From assembly GCA_021299875.1 (NCBI GenBank), contig JAJTEW010000002.1, positions 248,001 through 312,000 on the forward strand: a stretch of DNA of 64,000 nucleotides, read 5' to 3'. Shown here piece by piece: positions 48,049 through 58,493 of the stretch; the stretch's first letter is position 1; every line of letters begins with the position of its first letter. The notes under the pieces are model-generated. The model did no database searches. It was not told the DNA's origin and was given only the letters and a program-made list of their open reading frames with translations. The stretch comes from Comamonadaceae bacterium. GTDB taxonomy: Bacteria; Pseudomonadota; Gammaproteobacteria; Burkholderiales; Burkholderiaceae_C. The position numbers were made by a program, and so were the translations under genes.

Positions 48049-48075
48049 AAAGGCCCGCTTGCGCGGGCCTTGAAA
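48049..48075. terminator. Terminator after rplY
   Basis: AAGGCCCGC pairs with GCGGGCCTT around TTGC; on the minus strand the stem is followed by TTTGC. It lies between rplY and pth. Confidence 0.65.
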
Positions 48076-48105
48076 GAGCAGGGTTTGACAACCCCAATGA
48101 GCAGA

Positions 48106-48732
48106 TTACTTCTTGCCTTTGCCCTTGCCTTTGGCGTCTACAGGAGCGGCCACAGGGGCTGCCACCACTTCTTCGACCGGCGCCACCACGGACACGAGGA
48201 CCGGGTTTTTCTTGCCGTGCGTGATGGCTTTGCAACCAGCAGGCAAAGTGATGTCGTTCAGGTGCAAGGAGTTGCCCTTGGTCAGGCCCTTCAGGTCCAC
48301 CGCGATGAATTCGGGCAGGTTGGCGGGCAGGCATGCCACTTCGATTTCAGTGGCCACGTGGGTGATCGTGCACTTGTCGGTCTTGACGGCTTCGGACTCT
48401 TCTTCGCCACTGAAGTGCAATGGCACTTTCATGTGCAAAGTGGTATTGGCATCGACACGCTGAAAGTCGATGTGTTGCACCAACTGCTTGTAGGGGTGCA
48501 TCTGGTAGTCACGCAGCAAGACTTTGCTGGACTGACCATTCAATTCCATGTCCAGGATCGAAGCGTGGAAGGTTTCCTTTTTCAGGGCATGCCACAAAGC
48601 ATTGTGGTCCAGCTCGATCAGTTGGGGGGCCGATGTGGAACCGTAAACGATGCCCGGTGTGCGACCGGAATTGCGGAGACGGCGGCTCGCACCCGTGCCC
48701 TGCTTGGCGCGCTCAAAAGCGACAAATTTCAT
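48106..48732 (-). CDS. rplY: 50S ribosomal protein L25 (general stress protein Ctc type)
   Basis: A 208-residue long-form L25 that binds 5S rRNA. The N-terminal L25 domain ([49 protein letters not shown]) is followed by the TL5/Ctc C-terminal beta domain ([48 protein letters not shown]). A low-complexity lysine/glycine tail (KGKGKGKK) ends the protein. It lies between prs and pth. Confidence 0.95.
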   Translation of the reverse strand: MKFVAFERAKQGTGASRRLRNSGRTPGIVYGSTSAPQLIELDHNALWHALKKETFHASILDMELNGQSSKVLLRDYQMHPYKQLVQHIDFQRVDANTTLHMKVPLHFSGEEESEAVKTDKCTITHVATEIEVACLPANLPEFIAVDLKGLTKGNSLHLNDITLPAGCKAITHGKKNPVLVSVVAPVEEVVAAPVAAPVDAKGKGKGKK

Positions 48733-48777
48733 ACATTTCTCCTTCTAGGGTCCACCGCGACCAGTGCGACCCTGACT

Positions 48778-48812
48778 CAAAAAAGCCAGCCAGTCCATCA
48801 GGACGGCTGGCC
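48778..48812 (-). terminator. Terminator of prs
   Basis: On the minus strand GCCAGCCGTCC pairs with GGACTGGCTGGC (one bulged T) around TGAT, followed by six T. Confidence 0.88.
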
Positions 48813-48831
48813 GCTAAAGGCCTCTTCTCGA

Positions 48832-49803
48832 TCAGGTTTGATCAGAAAACAGGCTCATCACCGACTCACCGTGCGCAATCCGATGGATCGTTTCTGCGAT
48901 CAGCGGAGCCACGGAGAGTTGGCGAATCTTGGAACACGCTGCGGCTTCGGCCGTCAGCGGGATGGTGTTGGTGACCACAACTTCGTCAAGGGCTTCGCCC
49001 TTGGCAATGCGCTCGATGGCCGGACCCGAAAAGATCGGGTGTGTGCAATAAGCGTAAACTTTTTTGGCGCCGCGTTCTTTGAGCACTTCGGCCGCTTTGA
49101 CCAAGGTGCCTGCAGTGTCGATCATGTCGTCCATGATCACGCAGTTGCGGCCTTCGATCTCACCAATCACGTGCATCACCTCGCTCACGTTGGCTTTGGG
49201 CCGGCGCTTGTCGATGATGGCCAGATCGCAGCCCAATTGTTTGGCCAAGGCGCGTGCGCGCACTACACCGCCGACGTCGGGTGACACCACAATCAGGTCG
49301 TCGTAGTTTTGCTGGCGAAGGTCACCCAACAAGACAGGCGAGGCATAAATGTTGTCGACTGGAATGTCGAAGAAGCCCTGAATTTGGTCGGCGTGCAAGT
49401 CCATGGTCAAAACGCGGTCCACGCCCACAGCCTGCAGCATGTTGGCCACCACTTTGGCCGAAATGGGCACGCGGGTCGAGCGGGGGCGGCGGTCTTGGCG
49501 GGCGTAACCAAAATAGGGGATGACGGCGCTGATGCGGCCAGCTGATGCGCGTTTGAGCGCGTCGACCATGATCAGCAGTTCCATCAGATTTTCGTTGGTG
49601 GGGGCGCAAGTGGACTGCACCACAAACACCTCACGGGCACGGACGTTTTGCTTGAGTTCGACAGTGACTTCACCGTCAGAGAAACGGCCCACATCAACAG
49701 CACCCAGTTGAGTGCCGAGACAACGCGCAATTTCGGCCGCCAAAACGGGGTTGGCGTTGCCGGTGAATAGCATGAATTCGGGGGGGAGTGAAGCAGGCTG
49801 CAT
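48832..49803 (-). CDS. prs: Ribose-phosphate pyrophosphokinase
   Basis: A 323-residue enzyme making PRPP from ribose-5-phosphate. It starts [26 protein letters not shown]. The ATG six bases upstream is possible, but a GGA site is better spaced for 49803. Conserved parts are [36 protein letters not shown] (ATP loop), [19 protein letters not shown] and [21 protein letters not shown] (PRPP-binding loop). It lies directly behind tRNA-Gln and ispE, the conserved betaproteobacterial order. Confidence 0.96.
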   Translation of the reverse strand: MQPASLPPEFMLFTGNANPVLAAEIARCLGTQLGAVDVGRFSDGEVTVELKQNVRAREVFVVQSTCAPTNENLMELLIMVDALKRASAGRISAVIPYFGYARQDRRPRSTRVPISAKVVANMLQAVGVDRVLTMDLHADQIQGFFDIPVDNIYASPVLLGDLRQQNYDDLIVVSPDVGGVVRARALAKQLGCDLAIIDKRRPKANVSEVMHVIGEIEGRNCVIMDDMIDTAGTLVKAAEVLKERGAKKVYAYCTHPIFSGPAIERIAKGEALDEVVVTNTIPLTAEAAACSKIRQLSVAPLIAETIHRIAHGESVMSLFSDQT

Positions 49804-49850
49804 GTGCATTCCAGCGATCAGAAAAAAGGGCCTGTACGAATGAACGTATT

Positions 49851-49927
49851 TGGCAGGGGAAGAAGGACTCGAACCTTCGAATGCCGGAATCAAAATCCGG
49901 TGCCTTAACCAACTTGGCGACTCCCCT
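49851..49927 (-). tRNA. tRNA-Gln (anticodon TTG)
   Basis: A 77-nt minus-strand tRNA starting AGGGGAGTCGCCAAG and ending with an encoded CCA. The anticodon stem CCGGA-TTTTGAT-TCCGG gives TTG at positions 34-36. It sits between ispE and prs. Confidence 0.96.
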
Positions 49928-49959
49928 ACACGGGTTGACTGCCAAAGGCAGCCGACCGA

Positions 49960-50805
49960 TCAACTTTCGCTGGATACCCAACCCCTCAAGGGATGAGATT
50001 CCATGTTGCTGCAGCGCCGTGCCAGAAATCCATCGGGAACCGATATTTCAGGGGTATTTGCGTCGCAAGGGGCAAATACAGCACTGCCAGAGCCCGTCAT
50101 CCTGGCATTCAAACCGGCGTTACCAAGCACTTGGAGTGCCTGCGTGACGCCTGTGCAAAGAGCCTGAGCAACAGGCTGCAAGTCATTGTGACCAAAGTCA
50201 TATAGGTCTGCAGCAAAGACCGACATTGTAGCAGCGTTTGTGTCGCGTTTCAGGTCCATATGCGCAAAAATTTCAGATGTGTGGATGCCTTGTGGCGGTT
50301 TCACGACCCAAAATTGGGCTGGGGGTAGATCGATGGGGGTGATTTTTTCACCCACACCCTCGACCCAAGCATTGCGTCCGCGCAAGAAAAAAGGGACATC
50401 GGCACCCAGTTCAAGGCCCATTTTTTCCAAAGTCGCAAGGTCCAAGTTCAGGTTCCAAAGGCGGTTCAGAGCCAGTAAACAGGTGGCTGCATCGGATGAG
50501 CCACCGCCCATGCCTGCCTGGGTCGGAATATGTTTGTCCACCGCGATGTGTGCGCCCAAGGTGCAGCCGGTGTGTCTTTGCAACAAGCTAGCCGCTCGGG
50601 TGATCAAGTCTTGGGCGGGCAGTGCCACGCTCAAGTCTTCCCGGCTGATGACGCCGTCCGAACGTTTTTCGAAATGCAGGGTGTCGCACCAGTCAATCAG
50701 CATGAATACCGACTGGAGCAGGTGGTAACCATCGGGTCGTCGCCCAGTGATGTGTAAAAACAAATTCAGCTTGGCCGGAGCCGGCACATCGTGCAGCGTT
50801 TTCAT
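49960..50805 (-). CDS. ispE: 4-diphosphocytidyl-2-C-methyl-D-erythritol kinase
   Basis: A 281-residue GHMP kinase of the MEP isoprenoid pathway. It begins MKTLHDVPAPAKLNLFLHITGRRPDGYHLLQSVF. The ATP-binding motif PTQAGMGGGSSDAATCLLALN (about residues 91-111) is clear, and GLNARMTGSGSAVFAP supplies the C-terminal glycine-rich motif. It follows lolB by 30 bases and precedes tRNA-Gln. Confidence 0.95.
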   Translation of the reverse strand: MKTLHDVPAPAKLNLFLHITGRRPDGYHLLQSVFMLIDWCDTLHFEKRSDGVISREDLSVALPAQDLITRAASLLQRHTGCTLGAHIAVDKHIPTQAGMGGGSSDAATCLLALNRLWNLNLDLATLEKMGLELGADVPFFLRGRNAWVEGVGEKITPIDLPPAQFWVVKPPQGIHTSEIFAHMDLKRDTNAATMSVFAADLYDFGHNDLQPVAQALCTGVTQALQVLGNAGLNARMTGSGSAVFAPCDANTPEISVPDGFLARRCSNMESHPLRGWVSSES

Positions 50806-50835
50806 AGAACGGGTGATCTCTGTTTTTTGAACTGG

Positions 50836-51324
50836 TCAGCGGTCCAATGCAATGCGCAACACCGTGGCAGGCGTTGGCAAACGCCGCTCTGCGGTGATGC
50901 GGCCTTGGGCGTGCTGCGACAGGTCAACTTGCCAACCGGCAGCAGTTGCGGCGCGGCCTGCCAACCATTCAAACAAGGCCAGGATGGGCAGCTCGGTGCC
51001 CGTGAGCTGAGTGGCCAGTTGCTGCAGGCTGGAGCTGTCGATTTGCTGCTGGCCTTGCTCAAGGCGTGCAAACTCGGGTTGCCATTGCAGGCGTGCCAAG
51101 GTGGTGCCAATGGGGCTGAGCAAAAGCATCTGACCAGACTGGGCCGAACCTTGCAATTCAAAGCTGGCACTCAGGGACTCGGGCGGGTCTTTGAGCACCT
51201 GAATGGCCAATCGGCCGGAAAAGTCGGCGCCGGGGGCCGACATTGGGGCTTGTGGGGTGGCACAAGCCGTCAACAGCACAAGCCATGGCCCAAGGCTCCA
51301 TCGCCATAAAACGCGCAAATTCAT
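50836..51324 (-). CDS. lolB: Outer-membrane lipoprotein receptor LolB
   Basis: A 162-residue lipoprotein with signal peptide and lipobox LLTAC (Cys about 21). The mature FSGRLAIQV ... LLSPIGTTLARLQW segments match LolB, which takes lipoproteins from LolA and inserts them in the outer membrane. lolA is at 24029-24724. It lies between the TPR protein gene and ispE, the common betaproteobacterial order. Confidence 0.88.
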   Translation of the reverse strand: MNLRVLWRWSLGPWLVLLTACATPQAPMSAPGADFSGRLAIQVLKDPPESLSASFELQGSAQSGQMLLLSPIGTTLARLQWQPEFARLEQGQQQIDSSSLQQLATQLTGTELPILALFEWLAGRAATAAGWQVDLSQHAQGRITAERRLPTPATVLRIALDR

Positions 51325-51364
51325 GTTGCAACAAACTCGCCATCGATGCTGGGGGTGTTCTCAC

Positions 51365-53098
51365 TCATGGTTTGAACTGAAAACGTTTGAGCGTCTCGGT
51401 CAGGGTTTCGTTGTCGGCCTTGAGCAGCAGACCTTCGCGCCAGACAATAGCCGCTGCATCGCGCTGCCCCATGACCCACAGCACCTCGCCCAAATGCGCG
51501 GCGATCTCCGCATCTGGCTTGGCTTTGTAGGCGGTTTGTAAAAGCTGCAGGGCTTCAGCCATATTGCCCTGCCTGAAGGCGACCCAACCCAAACTGTCTT
51601 GGATGTAAGCATCATTCGGCGCCAATTGGAGGGCGCGGGTGATCAATTCACGGGCTTCGGGCAGTCGGATGTTGCGATCGGCCAGCGAGTAACCCAAGGC
51701 ATTGAAGGCATGGGGGTCATCGGGTTTTCCCTTCATGAGTTCGCGAAGCAATGACTCCATCTCGTCATAGCGTTTGAGCTTTTCACTGACCATGGCCAGC
51801 TCGGACATCAGCTCTGTGTTTTGAGGGTGCTGGGCCAAGGTTTGCTTGACCAAGGCATGAGCATTGGCAGCTTGTTTGTTGTCGCGCAGCCATTGCGACT
51901 GCACCAAGGCTTTCCGGATGGCCAGCTCCGGGGTGTTCGCCCTGATCCGTTCCAGTGTCAGACGCGCCTCATCCAGCCTGCCCTGCTGCGACAGCAAATC
52001 GGCTTGACGGCTGGCCAGTTTGATGGGGTCGGCATCGGCAGGCACTTGGGCCAACCATTGTTGAGCTTGGGTCCATTGGCCTTTGCGTTGGGCAATTTGA
52101 GCCAAGGCCATCAATGATTCGGTCAGTCCCGCAGGAGTGCCTTTGCCTTGCAGAGCGGTGGCCAAGCCGACGTGCTTGAGCAGTTTTTGCTCGGCCAATT
52201 GCCACTGCCCTGTTTCCATCAAAAGCAGGCCATGCACCCACCACGCATCGGCAAAATTGGGCTCATCGGTGTTGATTTTTTGAAGCTGCTCCAAAGCCTG
52301 GGGGTATGAAAGCTGACCAATGAGCAAGCGGGCATAGCCCAAGCGCAACTCGGACGGAACCGGCCCCCGCATGGCTTGGTGAATCAAAGGCCACAGCTCA
52401 GTCGGTGCAGCGCTGACCAAGCTCAGGGCCAACACCAGGGGACCGGAGGCGGTGGCATCGGCCAGCAAGGCCTGGCGGGTGGCTTCAACCGCCTGAGCCA
52501 ATTGGCCTGCCTCTCGCCTCATCCTGCCGACCGTGGTCCATGCCGAGGCGGAGGTAGGGGCTTGCTGCAAAGCGGGTTGGAGTGCTTTTTCGACCGTGTC
52601 GGCAGCCAGCTTTTTGTCTTGTACGCGAGCAAAAACTCTGGGAACCGAGGCGATGGCGGTCGCCTTTTCATCGGCAGGCAATTCGCGGATCGACACGGAC
52701 AAGGCTTGACCTGCCTCCTCCAAGCGGTTCAAAGCCAGCAAAATCTGCAGCAGGTAACGGTTGGCTTCGGTGGATTCGGGGATTGCGCTTTTCCAAGCCT
52801 GTGCAGCTTGGAGTGCAGCATCACCCGAGCGCGATTGCAGTGCTACGTCCACGGCTCTTTGAAAAACCAGAGGGTCTTTGGTTTTGCGAGCGGCGTCCAA
52901 AATGATGGAAAAACCACTGCCCGGAGCGCCGCCGCGGACGTTCATTTCACCCAACAACAGTTGGTAAAAAAGCATGGCGTCTAAAGCGGACTTTTGCGCC
53001 GCAGGCCGGTCTTTGGGGGCGGCAGGTGGCGTGACGGCTTGCGCCCATGCGCTTTGAACGCACAGGAACAGCAACGCGGCTCGGAACCAGGATTTCAT
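51365..53098 (-). CDS. Exported tetratricopeptide-repeat protein
   Basis: A 577-residue protein from MKSWFRAALLFLCVQSAWAQA, a signal peptide cut near AQA. The rest is alpha-helical with many TPR-like repeats, clearest at the C-terminus: DDPHAFNALGYSLADRNIRLPEARELITRALQLAPNDAYIQDSLGWVAFRQGNMAEALQLLQTAYKAKPDAEIAAHLGEVLW. It probably acts as a periplasmic scaffold. Its place before lolB-ispE is conserved in betaproteobacteria and suggests an envelope-assembly role, but no partner is known. The frame to 53251 overlaps mutM. Confidence 0.88.
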   Translation of the reverse strand: MKSWFRAALLFLCVQSAWAQAVTPPAAPKDRPAAQKSALDAMLFYQLLLGEMNVRGGAPGSGFSIILDAARKTKDPLVFQRAVDVALQSRSGDAALQAAQAWKSAIPESTEANRYLLQILLALNRLEEAGQALSVSIRELPADEKATAIASVPRVFARVQDKKLAADTVEKALQPALQQAPTSASAWTTVGRMRREAGQLAQAVEATRQALLADATASGPLVLALSLVSAAPTELWPLIHQAMRGPVPSELRLGYARLLIGQLSYPQALEQLQKINTDEPNFADAWWVHGLLLMETGQWQLAEQKLLKHVGLATALQGKGTPAGLTESLMALAQIAQRKGQWTQAQQWLAQVPADADPIKLASRQADLLSQQGRLDEARLTLERIRANTPELAIRKALVQSQWLRDNKQAANAHALVKQTLAQHPQNTELMSELAMVSEKLKRYDEMESLLRELMKGKPDDPHAFNALGYSLADRNIRLPEARELITRALQLAPNDAYIQDSLGWVAFRQGNMAEALQLLQTAYKAKPDAEIAAHLGEVLWVMGQRDAAAIVWREGLLLKADNETLTETLKRFQFKP

Positions 53099-53168
53099 GG
53101 CTTCATCATAATCCACGCATTCTTTGGCCCGTACTTTTCGGCCGATGTCCCTTTTTGTGTGAGAGCCC

Positions 53169-53984
53169 ATGCCCGAACTCCCCGAAGTTGAAGTCACCCG
53201 CCGCAGTTTTGCCGATCGCATTGCCTCGGCGCACATTTTGGCGCTGCACATGGGTAAGCCTTTGCGGTGGCCCTTGGGTGTCCCCGTCGCCCACGTGGTC
53301 GGGCGTCAGATTTGGGGCGTTCGGCGACGCGGCAAATACCTGCTGCTGGACTTGGACCAAGGCTTGCTTTTGGTGCACCTGGGCATGTCGGGCAGCCTGA
53401 ACTTTGCCCCCTCACAACCCGAAGCCGGCCCACATGACCACATGGACCTGGTGACCGACCGGGGCGTGCTGCGTCTGCACGACCCGCGTCGCTTTGGGGC
53501 GGTGGTGTGGGCACCGGGTGAAGACTCACCGCAAGCGCAAAAGCTTTTGGGTCGGCTGGGTGTGGAGCCCCTGAGTGCTCAGTTTGATGCGATGGCGTTT
53601 GCCCTGGCCCTGAAAAAACGCCAATCGGCCATCAAGCAGGTTTTGCTGGCGGGGGATGAGGTGGTGGGCGTGGGCAATATTTACGCCTCAGAGGCCTTGT
53701 TCATGGCGGGCATTCGTCCCACGACCCAGGCTTCGCGTTTGTCCAAACCGCGGGTGGCTCGGCTGCATGCCGCCATCGTGCAGGTGCTGACCCGTGCGGT
53801 AGAGCAGGGGGGCAGTTCACTGAAAGATTTTGTGAACGCCGAAGGCCGCACGGGCTATTTTCAACTCGAAGCCGCGGTGTATGGCCGTGCAGGCGAGCCC
53901 TGTCGGGTGTGTGCCAAGCCCATCAAGTCCATGCTGCAAGGCCAGCGCACGACCTTTTATTGCCGCACATGCCAGAAGCCTTGA
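53169..53984 (+). CDS. mutM: Formamidopyrimidine-DNA glycosylase
   Basis: A 271-residue repair enzyme removing 8-oxoguanine. It begins [14 protein letters not shown], with the catalytic proline after the initiator methionine and glutamate 3. The helix-two-turn-helix [20 protein letters not shown] and the C-terminal zinc finger ([25 protein letters not shown]) are complete. mutY follows with a one-base overlap, so the two GO-system enzymes are co-transcribed. It is divergent from the TPR gene. Confidence 0.96.
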   Translation: MPELPEVEVTRRSFADRIASAHILALHMGKPLRWPLGVPVAHVVGRQIWGVRRRGKYLLLDLDQGLLLVHLGMSGSLNFAPSQPEAGPHDHMDLVTDRGVLRLHDPRRFGAVVWAPGEDSPQAQKLLGRLGVEPLSAQFDAMAFALALKKRQSAIKQVLLAGDEVVGVGNIYASEALFMAGIRPTTQASRLSKPRVARLHAAIVQVLTRAVEQGGSSLKDFVNAEGRTGYFQLEAAVYGRAGEPCRVCAKPIKSMLQGQRTTFYCRTCQKP

Positions 53985-55009
53985 TGAATTTGCCCGAGGG
54001 TTTTGCCCGCCGCATGGTGGACTGGCAGCGCCTGCACGGTCGCCAAAGTCTTCCCTGGCAAAACACCCAGGACCCATACCGTGTGTGGCTGTCCGAGATC
54101 ATGCTGCAGCAAACACAGGTGCGCACGGTGCTGGATTACTTCCCCCGTTTTTTGCAGCGTTTTCCGGATGTGGCGGCGTTGGCGGCAGCGCCGCAAGACG
54201 ATGTGCTGGCCTTGTGGAGTGGTCTGGGTTATTACAGCCGGGCCCGCAACCTGCACAAGTGCGCCCAAGAGGTGATGGCGCGTTTTGGCGGAGCCTTTCC
54301 GCGCCGCGCCGAAGACCTGCAAACCCTGCCCGGCATTGGCCGATCGACGGCCGCGGCCATAGCGGCCTTTTGCTTTGGCGAGCGTGCCGCCATTCTGGAC
54401 GGCAACGTCAAGCGCGTGCTGACCCGGGTGCTGGGTTATGGCGCAGATTTGGCCATGGCCAAAAATGAAAAAGCCCTTTGGGCGCTGGCGCTGGACCTGT
54501 TGCCCGCGCCAGCGGCCGACATGCCGCGCTACACCCAGGCCCTGATGGACCTGGGGGCCACCGTGTGCTTGCCGCGCAAAGCGCAGTGCGAAGCGTGCCC
54601 CGTCAGCACCGTGTGCCAGGCCCAAGCGCAGGGCGAGCCGCTGGCCTATCCCGTCAAAACCCGCAAGCTCAAGCGCAGCAGCGCCACGCTGTGGCTGCTG
54701 TGGGCGGTCAATGCGCAGGGCCAAGTGTGGCTGCAAAAACGGCCGGATACCGGCATCTGGGCGGGCTTGTTCAGCTTGCCTGTGTTCGATTCAGAGGCGC
54801 AACTGCTCGAAGCTTGGCCACAAGGCACGCAGCCGCACTACATTGAGCCTTGGAAGCATGTGTTGACGCACCGCGATTTGCATTTGCACCCAGTGCGTAT
54901 GCTCGGGGCCGGTCAAAGCGCCCCGGCTTGTGATGGTCGGTGGACAGACGCAGACGCTTGGCCTGCGATGGGTTTGCCAGCCCCGATTCGGACCTTGTTG
55001 CAGACCTGA
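53984..55009 (+). CDS. mutY: A/G-specific adenine glycosylase
   Basis: A 341-residue enzyme that removes adenine opposite 8-oxoguanine. The catalytic glutamate is in SEIMLQQTQVRTV, and the helix-hairpin-helix is LPGIGRSTAAAIAAFCFGERAAILDGNVKRV with the conserved aspartate. The 4Fe-4S ligands are CLPRKAQCEACPVSTVC (spacing 6-2-5). The C-terminal Nudix-like domain (from about residue 220) reads 8-oxoG. The ATG overlaps the mutM stop (TGATG). Confidence 0.95.
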   Translation: MNLPEGFARRMVDWQRLHGRQSLPWQNTQDPYRVWLSEIMLQQTQVRTVLDYFPRFLQRFPDVAALAAAPQDDVLALWSGLGYYSRARNLHKCAQEVMARFGGAFPRRAEDLQTLPGIGRSTAAAIAAFCFGERAAILDGNVKRVLTRVLGYGADLAMAKNEKALWALALDLLPAPAADMPRYTQALMDLGATVCLPRKAQCEACPVSTVCQAQAQGEPLAYPVKTRKLKRSSATLWLLWAVNAQGQVWLQKRPDTGIWAGLFSLPVFDSEAQLLEAWPQGTQPHYIEPWKHVLTHRDLHLHPVRMLGAGQSAPACDGRWTDADAWPAMGLPAPIRTLLQT

Positions 55010-55016
55010 CCCACAC

Positions 55017-55874
55017 TCAACGTGCGTCCAGCTCCCGGTGCCTTTTCAGCGTGAGCCAGCGTGTGCCAAAGCTTTGCGCCAGCTGCTCAACCATGAACAC
55101 CGATCGGTGCTGACCGCCGGTGCAGCCGATGGCCACCGTGACGTAACTGCGGTGGTCGCGTTCGATGGCTGGAATCCAGTGTTTTAAAAACCCCTCAATC
55201 TGCAGCTGCATCTGCACAAACTCTTCGGACTGACGCAGGTAGGCCTGCACCGGTTCATCGCGGCCTGTGAGGGGTTTCAGGGCGCTTTCGTAGTGCGGGT
55301 TAGGCAGCATGCGCACGTCAAACACGTAGTCGGCATCGGTGGGTACGCCGCGTTTGAAGCCAAAAGATTCGAACACCAAGGTCAACTGGGCCCGCGGGGC
55401 GCTGACCAGGGTCTTGATGTAAGTTTGCAATTGTGCTGACCGCAGCAAACTGGTGTCGATGACGTGGGCGCGTTCGCGCAATTCGGCCAGTAATTCACGC
55501 TCGAACTGGATGGTCTCCAAGAGCGCTTTGTCGCTTTGTGGCTTGTTGCCCCCAGACAAAGGGTGCTTGCGCCTTGATTCCGAGTAGCGGCGTTGCAAGG
55601 TGTCGGCATTGGCATCCAAAAAGACCGACTTCACCGTCATGCCCATGTCGCGCAGCAAATTCATTTGCTCGGGCATCAGGTGCAGCGAGTTGGCACTGCG
55701 CACGTCAATCGCAATGGCCAAGCGTTGTTCTTTGTGTTGTTCTTCGAGCTTGACAAAGGGGATCAACAGTTCAGGTGGCAAGTTGTCCACACTGAAATAA
55801 CCCGCGTCTTCGAGCGCGTGAAGCGCGACCGATTTGCCAGAGCCGGACATGCCGGTGATGAGGATGATGTCCAT
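55017..55874 (-). CDS. rapZ: RNase adapter protein RapZ
   Basis: A 285-residue protein with N-terminal P-loop GMSGSGKS (about residues 8-15) and Walker B-like [10 protein letters not shown]. The C-terminal domain ([29 protein letters not shown] ... [19 protein letters not shown]) is the RapZ hallmark. In enterobacteria RapZ guides RNase E to GlmZ; in betaproteobacteria its target is uncertain. It ends the nadK-recN-rapZ group. Confidence 0.94.
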   Translation of the reverse strand: MDIILITGMSGSGKSVALHALEDAGYFSVDNLPPELLIPFVKLEEQHKEQRLAIAIDVRSANSLHLMPEQMNLLRDMGMTVKSVFLDANADTLQRRYSESRRKHPLSGGNKPQSDKALLETIQFERELLAELRERAHVIDTSLLRSAQLQTYIKTLVSAPRAQLTLVFESFGFKRGVPTDADYVFDVRMLPNPHYESALKPLTGRDEPVQAYLRQSEEFVQMQLQIEGFLKHWIPAIERDHRSYVTVAIGCTGGQHRSVFMVEQLAQSFGTRWLTLKRHRELDAR

Positions 55875-55876
55875 GC

Positions 55877-57568
55877 TCAGCTTGATGCCGCTTGGCGGGC
55901 GGGGGGGTGTGAAGGGGTTTGCAGCATTTCGCGGGCATGGGCTAAGGTGGTGGCCGACAGCTTTTCACCGCCCAACATGCGGGCGATTTCGCTCACGCGC
56001 TCTTCGCCCTGAACACCGCGAACCTGGCTGCTGACTTGGCCATTGTTCGCGGCTTTGCTGACCAGCAGGTGCTGGTCGGCGCAAGCAGCCACCTGGGGCA
56101 GGTGGGTCACAGCCAGCACTTGGCGGTGTTGGCCCAGTTGCCTCATCAGGCGGCCCACGGTTTCGGCCACAGCCCCGCCCACACCGGAATCGACTTCATC
56201 AAAGATCAAGGTGCCCGCTTCGCCCAGTTCGCTGGTGGTCACGGCAATGGCCAGCGCGATGCGAGAGAGTTCGCCACCCGAGGCCACTTTGCCCACCGGG
56301 CGAGGTGTGCTGCCTTCGTGCCCGGCGACCAAAAAGCTGACTTCTTCGAGGCCGTGCTGCGCAGGTGTATCCAGCGTTTGCAACTGCACTTCAAAGCGGC
56401 CGCCTTGCATGCCCAGTTGCTGCATGGCACTGCTGACGGCTTGGGCCAATGGTTTGACCGCCTTTTGCCGCTGCAGCGAAACGGCTTTGGCCGCTTGCAG
56501 GCAGGCTTTGTGAGCGACCTGTTCGGCTTTTTGAAGGCTGTCCAGGTCGGCTGCGGCATCCAGTTGCGCCAGTTCTTGTCGCCAGGTTTGCAAGCTTTGA
56601 GGCAGTTCGTCCGGGGTTTTTTTGTAGCGGCGGGCCAGTGAGAGCCAAAGGCCCATGCGCTCGTCGAGCACGGCCAGTTGGGCAGGGTCCAGATCGGTTT
56701 TCCGCAGATAAGCGTGCAGGCTGTAAGCCACGTCTTCGGTTTGGGCCTGGGCTGAAGAAAGGACCTCTGCCAAGGCGGTGAATTCGGGCTCAAACTGTCC
56801 CAGCGATTGCAGGGTCTGGATCGCGCGTGACAGCTGGCGCAACGCACCGCCTTCGGCGTCGCTGTCCCCGCCTTCGAGCAGGGCGCTGCTCAGGTTGGCC
56901 CCATCGATCAAGGCCTGCGCGTTGGCCAGGCGGCTGTGCTGGCTGCTCAGCTCTTGCCATTCGTCCACCTGCGGGTTCAGCTTTTCCAGCTCAGCAATTT
57001 GCCAGGCCAGGCGCTCGCGCTCATTGGCCCATGTGCTTTGGGCTTGGAGCGCGTCGGCCAAGATTTGCTGCGCTTGTCGCCATGTTTGCCAAGTGGTCTT
57101 CAAGGGGCGGTGATCGATGCCCGCGTAGGCGTCCAGCAAGCCGCGTACCGCGTCGGGACGGGTCAGACTTTGCCAAGCATGCTGGCCGTGGATGTCCAAA
57201 AGCTGTTCACCCAGCTCACGCAGTTGCGTGGCGGTGGCCGGGCTGCCGTTGATCCAAGCGCGGCTTTTCCCAGCAATGTCCACGGTGCGGCGCAGCAGCA
57301 AAGATGCGTTGACCTCAAAGCCTGCCTCTTCAAGCCAAGTTTGAATGGCGGGCGTGGCGTCAAACTCGGCGCAGACCTCGCAGCGGCTGGCGCCTTCTCG
57401 CACCACACTCGACTCGGCTCGGGCGCCTAGGGCCAGTTGCAGCGCATCAATCAATATGGATTTTCCGGCGCCCGTTTCGCCCGTCAGGACACTGAAACCT
57501 GGGGCCAAATCCAGATCCAAGCTTCGCACGATCACAAAGTCGCGCAAGGTGATGTGCGTCAGTGCCAC
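55877..57568 (-). CDS. recN: DNA repair protein RecN
   Basis: A 563-residue SMC-like ATPase for double-strand break repair. The N-terminal Walker A is [21 protein letters not shown] (about residue 28), followed by a long coiled-coil (about 170-360). The signature [15 protein letters not shown] and Walker [13 protein letters not shown] lie near 430-470. It sits between nadK and rapZ with only a few bases of spacing. Confidence 0.95.
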   Translation of the reverse strand: MALTHITLRDFVIVRSLDLDLAPGFSVLTGETGAGKSILIDALQLALGARAESSVVREGASRCEVCAEFDATPAIQTWLEEAGFEVNASLLLRRTVDIAGKSRAWINGSPATATQLRELGEQLLDIHGQHAWQSLTRPDAVRGLLDAYAGIDHRPLKTTWQTWRQAQQILADALQAQSTWANERERLAWQIAELEKLNPQVDEWQELSSQHSRLANAQALIDGANLSSALLEGGDSDAEGGALRQLSRAIQTLQSLGQFEPEFTALAEVLSSAQAQTEDVAYSLHAYLRKTDLDPAQLAVLDERMGLWLSLARRYKKTPDELPQSLQTWRQELAQLDAAADLDSLQKAEQVAHKACLQAAKAVSLQRQKAVKPLAQAVSSAMQQLGMQGGRFEVQLQTLDTPAQHGLEEVSFLVAGHEGSTPRPVGKVASGGELSRIALAIAVTTSELGEAGTLIFDEVDSGVGGAVAETVGRLMRQLGQHRQVLAVTHLPQVAACADQHLLVSKAANNGQVSSQVRGVQGEERVSEIARMLGGEKLSATTLAHAREMLQTPSHPPARQAASS

Positions 57569-57571
57569 AGC

Positions 57572-58465
57572 TCAAGCGCCCTCATTCCAGTGCATTTTTT
57601 TGCGCAGGGTGTCAAAGTAGTTCCAGCCCGCGGGGTGCAAAAACCGCACGGTGTGCTCCGAGCGCTTGACCACAATCCGGTCACCCAAGATCAGGTCGGC
57701 CAGCGATTGCATGTCGAAGTTGGCGCTGACATAGCGCCCAGCCACGATCTCGATGCTGATCTCGGACGACTCGGGCAACACGATAGGACGGTTAGACAGT
57801 GTGTGCGGTGCAATCGGGGCCATGACCCAGCCCCCAATGGCAGGGTGCATCAAAGGCCCCCCCACCGACAACGAATAGGCGGTGGAACCTGTGGGCGTGG
57901 CGATGATCAGACCGTCTGCACGTTGGTTGGACACAAAACGGCCATCGACCTCGACCCGCAGCTCAACCATCCCCGAGGTGCCGCCGCGGTTGACCACCAC
58001 ATCGTTCATGGCCAGAGCGCTGAACACGCTGCGCTGGTCGCGCATGACATGGGCTTGCAGCAAGCTGCGGTCTTCTGTTTGGTGGTGACCCTGCAGCATG
58101 GGCAGCAGCGCATCTTGGTAGCTTTGCAGGGGAATGTCGGTGATGAAACCCAGTCGACCTTGGTTGATGCCCATCAGGGGCAAATTGAAACGGGCCATTT
58201 GGCGGCCAATGCCCAACATGGTGCCGTCGCCGCCAATGACCAAGCCCAAATCACACTGTTGGCCAATCTCGGTCATTCCCAGCACGGGGTATTGGTTCAG
58301 ACCGGTGTGAGAGGCCGTTTCTTGGTCCAGCACCACCTCGCAGCCTTGTCGCGTCAGGAACTGAGCCACGTCGTCCAACGCGCGCCGCGAACTCTCCAGC
58401 GCCCCACCGTGGGCCGTGGTGTGGTATTTGCCAAAAAGTGCAACGTGACGGAACTTGGATCTCAT
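57572..58465 (-). CDS. nadK: NAD kinase
   Basis: A 297-residue enzyme phosphorylating [14 protein letters not shown] (about residue 75) is the NAD kinase motif; [17 protein letters not shown] and [17 protein letters not shown] follow. The ATG at 58465 ([14 protein letters not shown]) is preferred over a TTG two codons upstream. It is the first gene of nadK-recN-rapZ and is divergent from hrcA, 28 bases away, so their promoters overlap. Confidence 0.95.
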   Translation of the reverse strand: MRSKFRHVALFGKYHTTAHGGALESSRRALDDVAQFLTRQGCEVVLDQETASHTGLNQYPVLGMTEIGQQCDLGLVIGGDGTMLGIGRQMARFNLPLMGINQGRLGFITDIPLQSYQDALLPMLQGHHQTEDRSLLQAHVMRDQRSVFSALAMNDVVVNRGGTSGMVELRVEVDGRFVSNQRADGLIIATPTGSTAYSLSVGGPLMHPAIGGWVMAPIAPHTLSNRPIVLPESSEISIEIVAGRYVSANFDMQSLADLILGDRIVVKRSEHTVRFLHPAGWNYFDTLRKKMHWNEGA

Positions 58466-58493
58466 TCGCAAATTACATCATTAAAATGACCAG